Assembly (NCBI GenBank): GCA_947650285.1
Contig: CANTFL010001312.1
Span: forward strand, 124,001 to 188,000
From: Hyaloperonospora brassicae
Taxonomy: Eukaryota; Oomycota; Peronosporomycetes; Peronosporales; Peronosporaceae
Length of the DNA stretch: 64,000 bases
Direction of reading: 5' to 3'
Of this stretch, positions 53,620 to 64,000 are shown one piece after another. Within the stretch, counting starts at the first letter, position 1. Each line of letters starts with the position of its first letter. Position numbers and translations under genes: made by a program. The notes under the pieces were generated by a model. The model ran no database searches. It was not told the origin of the DNA and was given only the letters and a program-made list of their open reading frames with translations.

Positions 53620-54860
53620 GGTTTTCATTTGCCAAATGTCAGCACTCATTTGAAGTTATCGAAAACGCTAATTGCAATTACATGCGTTTGCGATTGCAGA
53701 TTAAGAGAAAGAACGTTCATGTGGCTTGTGACGAAAGTGAATTTAAAATCAGCTGCACGGCTTGTTAAACCGCATTGCCGGGTATTATTTTTTATTCTTG
53801 TGACTGGCAACATGCCAGATCAAGCTTCATTTATCCCGAGGATCGCAAATATTTGTCGAAGCTTTTGAAACAATATGAAGCTTAGATATCTGACTGTTGC
53901 GTGCATTAATCGGATCGGTTCGCAAACTAGCGTCTTGATATAACATTTACATTGAACAACTTCATAAATATAGAGTTTAGAACTCTCGACTCGTACCACA
54001 TTTTAATATGTCGATTATGTTTAGCTCGAACATTATATTTGCCTTCAAGTTGATCATTTGTTATCGTTAAATCGGAATGTACTACTCGTTTACCAAATAT
54101 GGCGCTTCATCCTCTTCCATCCTCATTACTGTGATAAGATGTGTTTGCCCAGGAAGGGTGACCGTACTTTGGGGGGAGACATAGATCCCCATCTGTTAGG
54201 TATAGACGATTTCATGCAAAGACCAAATTCCATACCCATCATTTTTCGTGGTCGACCTTATTCCTGACCCGAGCACAGAAATACTAATATACCTATTACT
54301 GCGCAACCTTTCGTAGTGCGCTTCCTTCTTTTATCGAAACATTTCTCACTCATTCCCAGAAAATCTAGTCAATTGCCCTCGTCTGTGTCTCAGTCTACTT
54401 TTACGAGCGAAAGTAATATCACATACAGATGGTACATGGCGCGTCTTCTGTATCAGGTTCATCAGCTGCAAACGCCTCACTACAATTACACAGTGAATGA
54501 CAAGATACGTCTTGCCATGAGATGTGCACTGGCTAAGTTTTAAGTCTATTTCCTTAGAAATATACCGTATATTTCGATACAGATTGTGCATCACTACGCA
54601 CGGCTTATTCCGTTTAAACCCTTCCTAAACATGGATATATGGTCATTTTTATTCACGGATACTACTATTTCAGTGCATAATAAAATAGAACGGCTAGACG
54701 TCGTTGCTAATACTCCATCATACCGGCTTGATTTAGTGGCGGCTGTGTCACCCATAGGTGACGATAGGCTCACTACTGTATTGCTGACGAGGAGCGTCCT
54801 GTCGTCTACCCTGCTTACGACCGTGAGATATTTATACGCGCAAGATGCAAGAATTAACTG
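53620..54860 (+). pseudogene. Element C RNase H remnant
   Basis: Scattered matches to the A/B RNase H, ending in the DDVWKAYAKNKDLL equivalent near 54830-54850, just before the pogo-like insertion. Too decayed for a domain call on its own. Identified by order. Confidence 0.5.
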
Positions 54861-55101
54861 GTTCTGGCGTATAATATACCCTGTCCGAATATAATATCCT
54901 AACCATATTTTAAGGTACACAAACAGTATTATACCGTGCCCATTATTATCCTATAAATTGTTATGGTAAAAATCGTTTTTAATTAAATATATTTGCCTCT
55001 GATAAATGGTTAGTAGCGGTTACCCAGAATCCCGTTTACCTTTCGTACGTTTAAGTCCCTAGATATAAAGCTCTCTTCGCATTAAAGACCTTCATCCTAT
55101 A

Positions 55102-56409
55102 GTGCACACCATGGCACTCAGGCGCGTTTCCAAGACCAACCTCGAGAAGCGGAAAGTGATCGAGTGGATAGAAAGTCCTGGTGGTGGGGTTCCTACGCGC
55201 GTATTGAAGAACTTTCAAGCGGAGCGAGGGTGGCAAGTGTCAGGAGCCCAGATTCGCTACTGGTGGAAGAACCGCGAAGCCATCACGTACTCCCTGGCGT
55301 TGCAGCTGCGTGTGACAGGTAGCGGTAGACACCAACGGCTTGGCGAGGTAGAGGATGTTTTGTTTGATCAGATCATTTTCCTGAGATCGAAGAAGGAAAG
55401 GGTATCGCGTCAGTGGATTCAATTATCCGCACGCAAGCTCGCTAAGGATGAGATGGACGACGATGACTTCTGCGCATCGGACAAGTGGCTCGCTCGCTTC
55501 ATGACTTGCTATGGCCTCTCTCTCCGACGGACGACCAACTTCACCGTATTAAGTGACGACGAGCTCACTGCGCGTGCCGTGGGATTTCTTACGTACCTCT
55601 CATCAAAGAAGAGCGAGCTCAATCCCAGCAGCACGCTTCTGATGATGAGACGGCAGTATTCTTTGAAGACACGCGGCGCGACACTGTGGACTTTACCAGC
55701 GCACGTCATGTCGTTTTGCGGTCGACATGGTCCGCTTCGATTCGGAATACTGTGGCGCTTACCGTCACAGCCACGGGGACAAAGCTGCCACCTCTTTTGA
55801 TCTGGAAAGTCGCTAAAAACAGATCCAGAATAGCGGCGCGGTTTACCTTGCGTATAAAGAGCGTGCCTGGGTGAATAGCGAGCTTCTTATTAAGCGGATC
55901 GACTTGATGCTTCAAGCGCTTCTGAACTTTTGCGACGACAAAGGGATCGTGTGGGACTCAATGCGAGCGCATATATCGAAGTACGTTAAGGCGAAGTGCA
56001 TCAGCAAGAAGGTCGATATGATGTTCATTCCTGGAGCTTTAACGCCTAACCTGCAGGCAGGGGACATCGGAATATTTAAGTCGTATAAATATTGTCTATC
56101 GAGCTTGGTTGACGACTGCAAGAGATCTGATCGGGTGCAGTACACCAAGAACGGAAATTCGCGGCCATTCAGCTTAAAGGAGGTGGTGGCGTGGGTCAGC
56201 AATTTATGGAAAGCTGTTTCAACGATGTTGTCCGCAAGACAATTGCCGCATCTGGTTTCGCTGTAGACTACCGCGACTGGCACATTGCCAAGTACGACGT
56301 GTACGGTGGACTCTTTCTGATTAAATGGATGAGTGCTGGCGAAGAAGCCCCTGATGATGCAGATGGTGCTAATATTGCAGATGAGTTTGACGATCTAGTC
56401 GATGAATAG
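55102..56409 (+). pseudogene. Pogo/CENP-B-type transposase pseudogene
   Basis: The start VHTMALRRVSKTNLEKRK is followed by an N-terminal helix-turn-helix (VLKNFQAERGWQVSGAQIRY) and a CENP-B-type DNA-binding domain (VSRQWIQLSARKLAKDE, FCASDKWLARFMTCYGLSLR). The DDE_1 domain follows in three further frames: VDFTSARHVVLRST and TVTATGTKLPPLLIWK (55686-55874), then GIVWDSMRAHISKYVKAKC and FIPGALTPNLQAGDIG (55871-56266), and an acidic tail ending at 56409. Three frameshifts (about 55690, 55870 and 56200) break it. The final Asp of the triad region is present (AGDIGIFK). Related pogo/Tigger/Jerky transposases move by cut and paste at TA. Confidence 0.88.
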
Positions 56410-56519
56410 GGGCTTTTCATTTTTGTGTTTGCATCTCTAATCTTCTGTGCATTGCAATAAATCTGAAATAAAAGGATTTGCGTGGCGGTTCCATATCCAT
56501 CTTATGGGGATCCTATCTG

Positions 56520-56590
56520 TGTGGTTGCTGCGGATTTGAACCCGGGCTATTTGTGTAACTGACAGCCTGCTACACTACTCCACCACTGAC
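56520..56590 (-). ncRNA. tRNA-like sequence (possible SINE head or tRNA relic)
   Basis: The minus strand contains TGGAGTAGTGT, close to a tRNA A box, and GGTTCAAATCC, a perfect B box, about 35 bases apart, with GTTACAC between them resembling a Val anticodon loop. The acceptor and T stems pair poorly, so it is not a functional tRNA by eye. It lies inside the pogo-like element, 3' of the transposase. Confidence 0.4.
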
Positions 56591-56859
56591 GCCGTTTATT
56601 ATCCAAGAGAAATAATTTTACAAAAACATGTGGATTTATAGTGTACCCTGCCTAATACAATATCCTTTTTAAAAATTAGGGTATAATAGGGGAATATAAT
56701 ACGGTACATCAATCGGTATAACCCGTTATGAGACGAACGCCTTATTTTCTCAGTCAATTTATGCAAGCTTCAAATTCTTGCTAGCTACGTATCGTTCAAT
56801 ATAGCACGATCAAATAATCCAAGTGACGAATCTATTTAATCAGCGAACAATCTTTCATC

Positions 56860-57303
56860 AGCGACACGGTATCCAATTTGCGACCGACAGCCGTGTCATT
56901 GGGCAGTTGCCGGCGACATACCACGTGTCGTCGTCCCCGCCATATTGAAATACGATTGCTGATCACGGATGTGTGCCACGATGCACCAGTGAGTAGGCAT
57001 CGTGGCCGTGAGATGAATTCCCTCACGGTACATCAAAACTTATACTGCCCCTGCTAGTATCAGCTTGTTTGCAGGTACATTTAGTCTAATGTAGCTTTTC
57101 AACGGGTACAGCCTAGACCTTCATACCGTATTTTTTTTGCAGCCACAACCGTTGCCGGCATAGTGCTGGGAGTCCGTCTCGATGTACTTCGTGTTACAAT
57201 TCATTAAACACGATACCAAAAAGAAATATTGTTATCATTTAATCGAACGATACATCAAGCTGATGCATCTTCCTGCTGTGCCTGAGTTTACATCAGCTGT
57301 GTA
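56860..57303 (+). pseudogene. Element C integrase zinc-finger and core start remnant
   Basis: Nucleotide matches to A at the VADDTPRVVV and CHDAP region (56910-57010) and to VPAECWESV / MYFV (57160-57200) and LMHLPAVPEF (57260-57290). Collinearity with A breaks off at about 57303 at the MULE-bearing insert. Confidence 0.65.
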
Positions 57304-57663
57304 ATGGGCCACCCCGTGGCATTTTGTAATCTCGATAAATTATACACGTCACTTTGGTTGGGAGCTACATCTGATGTAGCAAATGAAGTACGCCGTCTAC
57401 TTCTGCGTCCAATGGGTGATTATGCCCATAATCAGCCAGTAAGATGTCGACACGTATGTTGAATGGATTACATGAGTTCAGGGGAAACATTTGTACGTAG
57501 GATAAAAAGGACAAAATATAAACAGCGTTTTATTTTGGGAATCATATTCATCACTCAATTTTTCGTCAAGCTGCAACCACCCCACAAATAAGGGCCTCTG
57601 ATTATTCCAAGTGGCGAATTAGAACTTATTATTCAACGAATTCCCTGACCCCTAACAACCATC

Positions 57664-58080
57664 TTGCACTACCTTTTGACCATCTTTTTTCCTTGTAAAC
57701 CCACAATAAACAGACTTGCACCCCTTCAGCAGCTTGCATACGCTTCCCTGGAAGAGGCAAGAGCCGCAATTGATGCTCATGTGCAGCTGGAAGGCTATTT
57801 TGTTGCTATTAAACACACAAGAAGGGACAGCAATAGTAAAAACAGTGATGTAAAGATGTAATTCTTGTTTGCTCCTAGTCGAACCCTCCAGTCATGCCCC
57901 CAGGTGCTAGAATTCTCCAGCGTATGTCATACAGCCGCAGCACTAGCTGCTTGTTCAAGGCCAATATACGGCAAGGAGAAGATGGAGATTGGAAGGTACA
58001 AGTTTTCAATGGAGAACACAACCACGAGCCCTTTGCCCACCAGTCTGCCCACCCATAAGAGCTCACTTTGACATAATAAG
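57664..58080 (+). pseudogene. FAR1-type MULE transposase N-terminal fragment
   Basis: AYASLEEARAAIDAHVQLEG and YFVAIKHTRRDSN form the start of a FAR1/WRKY-GCM1-like DNA-binding domain. After a frameshift, ANIRQGEDGDWKVQVFNGEH and NHEP supply its C-terminal Trp and His-x-His signature (about 57961-58045). No DDE transposase follows, so only the N-terminus survives, within an insert replacing part of element C's integrase. Confidence 0.65.
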
Positions 58081-58454
58081 ATCGACAGTAAGTCTTGGAT
58101 CCAACACGTGCTAGAGTGACACCTAGTCGCATATTCACCTCACTGCGGAAGTACCATGATGTCTTGGACCAATCTGAGGTCCTAATTTGTAAGGTTGGTG
58201 CTGGTTAACAGAAATGTGAGTGAGAAATAACAAATTTTTGAATTCCCCCTATACTTAGTAAATGGTTTGACGATTCTTCTCCGCCACGCGTGCGCTAAGT
58301 AACTTTACTTCTTAAATCATAACAAGCTGATAGCTATGCTCGTAACTTAACCGACGCGATATCTCGGATTCAGGTGTAGCCCGTAAATTCAGCTTTGAAA
58401 GCGATTCTCGCTTCAAGGCGGACATTTGGGGGTCCTTTTTTGTCCAATCAAATC

Positions 58455-58760
58455 AAGGTAGAACATGTCTATAAAAGGCCATCTGGAAGCAGGTGGTCAG
58501 GCAGAATATTCCAACCGCGTCCTTGAAGATTTGCATCAAGGAAATGTCCGCTCGTTGACGAGTTGAACCGAGGCGTGCCGATGGTCAAGTTTGTCATAAA
58601 TGACTCAGTACATGCGTCAACAACGCATGCAACGTCTAATATTGATGACTTACGCCATCTTTATATTCCCACCCTTCTGAAGCGTAGCTCACATTTTAAG
58701 GGGGGTGAGGGATTCGCTTGGGCAACAACTTTGAGTTTTGATGATCGCGCGTCGAGGTAA
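58455..58760 (+). pseudogene. Element C integrase core end
   Basis: The TDGQTERANRVLEEIL equivalent is readable at about 58485-58530 (AGGQAEYSNRVLEDL), followed by VKFVINDSVHASTTHATSN and DLRHLYIPTLLKRSS. It resumes the A/B collinearity after the MULE-bearing insert, with about 150 bp of core missing. Confidence 0.75.
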
Positions 58761-59397
58761 TTCATGATTTTATCGAAGCATAATTTGACACGATCGAAGT
58801 CTATGAGGAAGACACAACAGCAATAGCGATGACGCTATTGTCGACACAAATGATGGTGGCAATGCTGGTATTTTTAGCAATTTCAAATACTATATAAGCG
58901 CGAAAGAAGATACAATCGATTGATGAAAACGAGAAACCACGCTGCAGTGCGCACATGGCGCACTAAACAAATCATATTCGAGACAGCAGAGAATTTTCTA
59001 CTAGTACTATAGGAAATGGTCGGTTCTTTGCACGATTCCATCTCTGACACAGTAGATCGAAAAAAGGGTACGATAAACAGAAAGGTCGTGTCTTTTTACA
59101 TGAGGTTCAAGACCTAGTACTACTGATACGGTACATTTGCCCAAATTTGTAGAGAACAACGTGGGCGTTAACGTATTCCTGTCCCATTACATGTAAACGA
59201 TATGTGTTTTGCGCCGACAAAGCAGCGCATACACGATCATGCTGCCACGTAGGATACACACGCATCCTACGATTTAGGCGGGGTGCCTCCTCCCTTACTA
59301 CCTGTTAGATCCCTCTTCCGCTAGAGAAGGCATCAAATATGCGTAAGGACCCCCAAATCATTTTTGTGTGGTCGCGTATAAAATTGTCGAGTTGATC
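58761..59397 (+). pseudogene. Element C pol linker and integrase C-terminal remnant
   Basis: Weak collinear matches to the acidic spacer (58790-58960), the FVQDFIAHAVDRQ region (59015-59060) and the THPTFYVGRL equivalent (about 59250-59285). No open frame is left. Confidence 0.5.
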
Positions 59398-60210
59398 CTA
59401 TATTCACGCAATCTCGCGACGAGCCGCCAGCTCGTTAATCAGGATACGACGCTCTCCATCTTTCCTTACTTAAGAAACCGCAAGTTTTAATCGATCGACT
59501 CCGATATTTATCACGATAGCGCTCGACGGTCGCCGCTAAAACGTGGCGAAGATTGTTATGTGATCGACGTCCTCACGCGACTCTAAGATGCCGCTCTCGT
59601 GCCTATTGAACTCATCTTGTAGGTACGACAACCGATTCAAGCCTACATTTTCGTGATCCCATCGCAAGCGCTGGTGGGATCGCGCATGGCCAACTTTTTT
59701 TTGCTTAGCGTATCGTGAGCCACCGTGATTTGGAGGGGATGAGGACAAGCTACATTTTCCGCTGACGAAGGCCTCTAACTTTCTATGACATCGAAGATCC
59801 TCGTGTGTCAGCTGATGGTCGACGTTGGAGGCCTTGTTAAGCAAAGCGATGAGGCTCGTTTGATGCATCAAATGAATATTCGAAAACTACGTGCCTAAGG
59901 CGCTCGTGGACGTATTGCAAATCAGTTATCGCGTCACGAATCTCAGCCGAGATGTGTGACCCACCCCAAATCAAGCTAGGAAAATATTCGTCTCGATTGG
60001 CATGTTGCAATTTGTCAACGCAGCTTGCACGTGGGTCACCCGACATGCGGCAATGGATATCTGCCTCACGAGACGACCGATAGCGTCAAAACAATTGCAC
60101 CGCTTGTAGTTCCCTTTGTCGACCTTAGTAAATCTTCTAGAAAGTTTTAGAAGCAATGCTTTACTCCATAAGTCCTCAACATTGCGGACAAAGGCATTCA
60201 AAGCGTACAT
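59398..60210 (-). pseudogene. Element C antisense ORF, middle and C-terminal parts
   Basis: Read on the minus strand: YALNAFVRNVEDLWSKALLL (60207-60148), then GDPRASCVDKLQHANRDEYF and SHISAEIRDAITDLQYVHER (60046-59900), then YLQDEFNRHESGILESREDV, and finally GERRILINELAARREIA ending near 59400. Each block has a partner in the same order in B (AWNAFVQNVKNFGG, GDPCASCVDNSQRAHRDVF, HISAEMRDAIANLQ, ARREA). The protein frame is better recognised than pol in this old copy, which argues for past selection on it. Confidence 0.7.
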
Positions 60211-60422
60211 CAGAGGTATTTTATAGCGTTCATGGTTGACGCTATATTATCGAAATTTAAGCAAGGGATCGACCTGTAATTATTCTTAGCGCAAAAATTA
60301 CTCCCGCTGATGGTAAGATCGTGAAGCTTTCCAGCATCGAAGAAAGGTGTTTTCTGATACTTGCTTCTCTTATTAGTGTGGTAAAGTGAAATCTCAAAAC
60401 TGCGTGATGAGTCCCCAGACAC

Positions 60423-60956
60423 TCGCTGAGTCGGATTGTCGACTTTCGGGGGGGGGGTAACCCGATGCCGCGTATGGACCTTGACTCACCTTTGTACCCA
60501 TCGGCTGGCTGTTTTCACTCTTCAGTCGACTTGGACGGAGACTGAGATGTGTTAGCCTTGGCAGAGGTAGAAGTGGACCGCGATTATATATATGTTTTAC
60601 TCGGTGAGCCGGTAGGTGGCCGCTCGATCGAATTAGTCGAGACCGGGCTTACAACCATATTCTATGAATATATTGTCGCTCCTATCATTTTGTATAATCA
60701 TAAGGGTCAACATCCTGGCCTTTACTGTGATCCTCAACAATGGGGTTTTGTTGCACTTGGTTCGCCACGCAACTGTCTTGAACGGGGGGAAGTAAATCCC
60801 TTCCCCGCAATAGGCGATCAGCCTCAACAACTTATTCTCGTAGGCACGACGACGACGTGCCGTAGATCGCAATTTGAGTAGTATTCAATATAGTCTTACC
60901 CTAAACTAGTCTAATCTATCCTTGCCCGGTGCGCTGACACTTCATATCACTGGTCA
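60423..60956. other. Insert of unknown origin within element C antisense region
   Basis: This stretch has no counterpart in A or B. It begins near a run of ten G (about 60448-60457), contains a 110-codon open frame of no recognised family (60549-60881), and leads into the minisatellite. Confidence 0.45.
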
Positions 60957-61305
60957 GGAGAAGCCGGACCTTAAGAGACCGGATCTACCAGCGAGGGCAG
61001 CAGGTCTACCGAGGAGGGACCAGGTATACCGGTAAGAGACCCAGGTCTACCGATGAGGGAACGGGTATACCGCAGGGAAACCGAGTCTACCAGTGAGGGA
61101 CCGGATCTACTCGTGAGGGACTCAGGTCCTCCCGATGGGAAACCAGGTCTGTCGATGAGGGAACGGGTCTGCCGGTGAAGAACCGGGTCTACCAATGAGG
61201 AGCCGGATCTACTCTTGAGGGATTCAGGTCCTCCGATAGTGGTGCCAATTCTAACCAGATGGACCCAGGTCCAACCGGTGAGGGACCGGGCCTACAGATG
61301 AGGTA
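60957..61305. repeat. Degenerate minisatellite, unit about 22-23 bp
   Basis: Roughly 14 to 16 imperfect tandem copies of a unit like GACCGGGTCTACCAGTGAGG, GC-richer than the surroundings, with local variants (TCAGGTCCTCC, GAACGGGTATACC). Confidence 0.85.
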
Positions 61306-61479
61306 ACGCGGTCGCATTCTGTCAGTACCGCTAAAACGGTACCTAAGAAATGGTCTTCCCCTAGATTGGCCCCGCGGGTTCCTCTATAATAAAGGCTCAA
61401 CTTTTTTCGAGGCCATTTCCCCTTCGGACAACCCCTTCTTTGAGGAAGATCCCTTTTCCCTTCACCATTCCGACCTCTG

Positions 61480-62560
61480 GGTCTATATTTCTTCGATAGT
61501 GTTTCAACACATTAGTAAATCTGTTAGTTATACGCTACGGCAAAAGCCAAGGCTTCATCTCAGGGTCTCCAGATACTGTTCTGCTGCCTTGCGCCTCTTG
61601 CGTTGTACCAGCATAAGTAATAGTAATTTAATATGCAGTTCAGGATGGTGCGGGCCATCGATGTCTAAATACTCTTGCGAGCGCACAAGAGCAGCGTCTT
61701 TAATAATTAATTGCCTCATCATCAGACTTAAACAGACTGTGACGCATCTCATAATTTATCGTGTTTGGTCAAGCCTTCTTGCGTCAAAGACGCAGTATGA
61801 ACCAACACAGATTATCTGGGAGGCGAGGCAACCTACCTCGAGTAGGACCTGTGCCATAGTATATGAGATCCTATTTGGAGTTAACATTAGCTCGTGATGC
61901 ATCATCACGTGAACCTATAGCATTAAGTGAAACGGGTAACAGAGAAGAAACGGACGAAGAAGCGACTCCCGCGCTGGCATATCTAGCCTTAGTCTGTCCT
62001 GATTTCTCTTCGCCGCATGGACTTGATAACCAAGTTACTGGCGTCAAAATCAGTGTTTTGACTTAACAAATGATCTCTGTCCCAAAAGAGTTCAACAGGT
62101 GGACAATCAGTCGAGATAGCCACTAACGTGACGATCAATACAGGAGAAGGTTGATGTAAAGAGGCGATGCCATTACAAGTTAATATGATACATATGAGGA
62201 ATATTACGTTAAACGTTCCTCCTAGAATGTCACAAGATACAATCATTTTCTCGTGGTGGCCCGAGGGTATTGGTTGATATATGCCATGATATCAATTCAT
62301 CAATTTCTTCTCGGTATGCGCTATGGGGCGGGGTGAATAGACACCACAATACATGCTCTCGTAGTAACACTATGATGTTAGGACTATATAATAAGAAGGG
62401 ATGTAGTACTTAATCTATTCAGCAATAATCTACCTTTACTGCTACTAATCTTTTTCGTTACAGAAGTTTATCTTTCGCTGTGCACGTGTACGTGAGGTAC
62501 CAGAGCACTGACAAACACTCTTTTCAGAAAAAGGTTGCTCCGTACTGTCGCTAGTACGTA
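61480..62560 (-). pseudogene. Probable element C antisense N-terminal remnant and 3' LTR remnant
   Basis: 61555-61752 on the minus strand is open for 65 codons but has no clear partner in A or B. From about 62140 to 62560 there are scattered matches in order to the A LTR (for example GTGCACGTGTACGTGAGGTA against GCCACGTGTATGTGAGGTCA). Assignment is by position and weak similarity. Confidence 0.35.
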
Positions 62561-64000
62561 GCTTATATTGCCTCATTGCACATTTCAGAAGAAAATACGT
62601 CGGCCAAGGATTTGGTGACGCTGTCGCATTCATAAAAATCAACGGCGATTTTGTTATCTGTATTCTTGAACTCTATGTAACCAAGCGTGAAATAGATCAG
62701 GTTTATTTGACCAAGTTTGGCCGTGACAAGTTCATGCGTGCCGCGGTGCTTTCGTAAGCTGCATTAGTTATGCTATCGCGGTACTTGCTAATTCAAATGT
62801 GTATTTTCTTTGCATACTCCCGCAGAAAATGCAGACGAAGTACATTTTGGTGACAAGTATATGGTTTTATGTCGTTCTGATATGAGCATAGCAGGTCGCA
62901 GTCGCCTATATTTGATAGTTCGATTTTGCCTTTTTACTTACGCACTCACTTACTCGTGACACTAGGCATGACGAAGACTATCTGCACACATTCATAATGA
63001 TCTTCTCGTGTGCGCTTTGCAGCAACATTTGCTTCAGTGCTTCATTTATGGACATGCTTTTGTCAGATTGATTGTTTAAATCTCGAACGTTTGTGATAAT
63101 ATCGGTCTCTACGTATTTGTACTAAGCAAAAGTTATTGATGAGCGTATCAGATGAAGCAAGCTTGGTCGATTATGAATCCGATGCAACAGCCTTGACAGG
63201 TTCACATGTGTGCATGAATTTTGACCATTGGCATATGCATAATTTTGAGTTCCAGAATGTATTCCTTCGTTTAGAAAGCATTTTTACCTGCGATATGTAA
63301 CTACAAAGGCATATACAGTTTGTGGCAAGCATTATAAAGCGAGCCGCCATTCACCACTCACTTTTCGCTAACCACCACTCACCCTCGATTTAGAATATCG
63401 TGATTGGCTGATTAAATTATTATTAATCAAACACACGCTGATACTCAAATGCCACGACTAGGGTCACACCCCATTATGCTAGGGGCACACCCCATTTTTG
63501 CTACGGGCACACCTGCCCCCTAAAATGATAAAAACAACTTCACATTTTATAGTGCAGAACGATGTACGTGTACAGTTCAATATAATTGTGCGTAGAAGCA
63601 CCCGACCGAATTTCTGGAATTGTTTGGTCTAGGGCTCTGGAAGTGAAGAAAGGGAATTCCACCTACTTTATATGACAAAAGCTTGTCTTTAATCCCTGAA
63701 ATTGGCCTCGTAATCGCGTCTGAATCTCTCATGCTCATACAATACAATAGAAAACATCGGATAATAACACGCGCCAGCTGGACTAAAATGGCGTAAGAAG
63801 GCCTGAAAGAGGATCAACCGTCGCTGGAACAGCTCCAAACCACACCTTCTGCTCTCGTTGGTAGTAGATTTCCTTCCATAAACGAGATGGAAACAACCTT
63901 AAACGATTTTGCGGCTATTTTAGGGTATGCCATCATCGTCGCTAGATCAATGAAAACGAGGCGGGGTCTGCAACAGGTCTAGTACAAGTGCGATCGTAGC
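62561..64000. other. Right-end intergenic DNA without recognisable genes
   Basis: No open frame with a motif was seen on either strand. It contains the small triple repeat at 63458-63519. Confidence 0.5.
63458..63519. repeat. Three tandem copies of a 20-22-bp motif
   Basis: CTAGGGTCACACCCCAT, CTAGGGGCACACCCCAT and CTACGGGCACACCTGCCC follow one another, separated by short AT-rich spacers. Confidence 0.7.

Larger units (their letters stand above)
54924..56704 (+). mobile_element. Pogo-like (Tc1/mariner superfamily) DNA transposon, defective
   Basis: A transposase pseudogene (55102-56409) is flanked by imperfect inverted termini: CAGTATTATACCGTGCCCAT on the left and, on the complementary strand of the right end, CCGTATTATATTCCCCTATT. 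A TA dinucleotide follows the right end and AA precedes the left. It sits between the RNase H and integrase remnants of element C. The exact ends are uncertain because further similar AT-rich motifs lie just outside. Confidence 0.65.
49800..62560 (+). mobile_element. Very old Gypsy element C, relative of A/B, interrupted by other transposons
   Basis: Collinear but heavily mutated counterparts of the A LTR, gag, stem-loop, protease, RT, RNase H, integrase and antisense ORF occur in order on this stretch. A pogo-like element (54924-56704), a MULE fragment (about 57304-58450) and an insert with a minisatellite (about 60423-61480) separate the parts. Boundaries are approximate because both LTRs are badly decayed (left about 49800-50300, right about 62140-62560). 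Confidence 0.75.

Noticed and set aside
60549..60881. 110-codon open frame before the minisatellite
   Set aside because: No recognisable family and both strands are open. It lies in an insert of unknown origin.
60957..61305. Possible CRISPR-like spacing of repeats
   Set aside because: Units are directly tandem and degenerate with no unique spacers, and the window is eukaryotic.

Overview
The window looks like repeat-rich, gene-poor DNA from an oomycete, probably Peronosporales (Phytophthora or a downy mildew). The grounds are the style of the Ty3/Gypsy chromovirus proteins, an oomycete-type initiator (CATTCC followed by TATTTTCC) upstream of the only convincing host gene, and intronless genes. 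Species assignment is not possible by eye.

Layout. (1) 1-15372: a plus-strand Gypsy element (A1), entering from beyond the left edge, riddled with stops and frameshifts, and split by a nested, oppositely oriented Gypsy element B (6054-13805, LTRs of 442 and 439 bp, 5-bp TSD tcact). (2) 15373-24155: AT-rich DNA without recognisable host genes, holding two long hairpins and a probable Tc1/mariner scrap. (3) 24161-31770: a complete but defective minus-strand Gypsy element D with 477-bp LTRs and perfect TSD cacag. (4) 31776-38060: the only host-like island, with one intact secreted cysteine-rich protein gene (32830-33957, minus), a Thr/Pro-type repeat tract and a Gypsy fragment. (5) 38061-46379: a second copy of element A (A2, 466-bp LTRs) that lacks the nested insertion and so preserves the empty site for B. 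(6) about 49800-62560: a very old relative of A/B (element C), itself broken by a pogo-like DNA transposon (54924-56704), a FAR1-type MULE fragment (about 57700-58080) and an insert carrying a minisatellite (60957-61305). (7) The last 1.4 kb has no gene I can support.

Two shared features of the Gypsy elements are the main result. First, gag ends at a CAG-UAG stop lying inside a stem-loop. In B, gag and pol are in the same frame on either side of that UAG. The stem appears in A1, A2, B, C and D with paired substitutions, which suggests programmed readthrough like that of gammaretroviruses. Second, every element carries a long open region on the strand opposite pol, between the pol end and the 3' LTR and overlapping pol's 3' end. 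It encodes a Ser/Ala-rich or acidic N-terminus, a conserved middle domain and a C-terminal coiled coil. The protein frame is recognisable across A, B and C, and D has the same architecture, so this looks like a real antisense gene. All copies here are decayed, so the elements are presumably inactive. Sequence mosaicism between A1, A2 and B indicates template switching or gene conversion.
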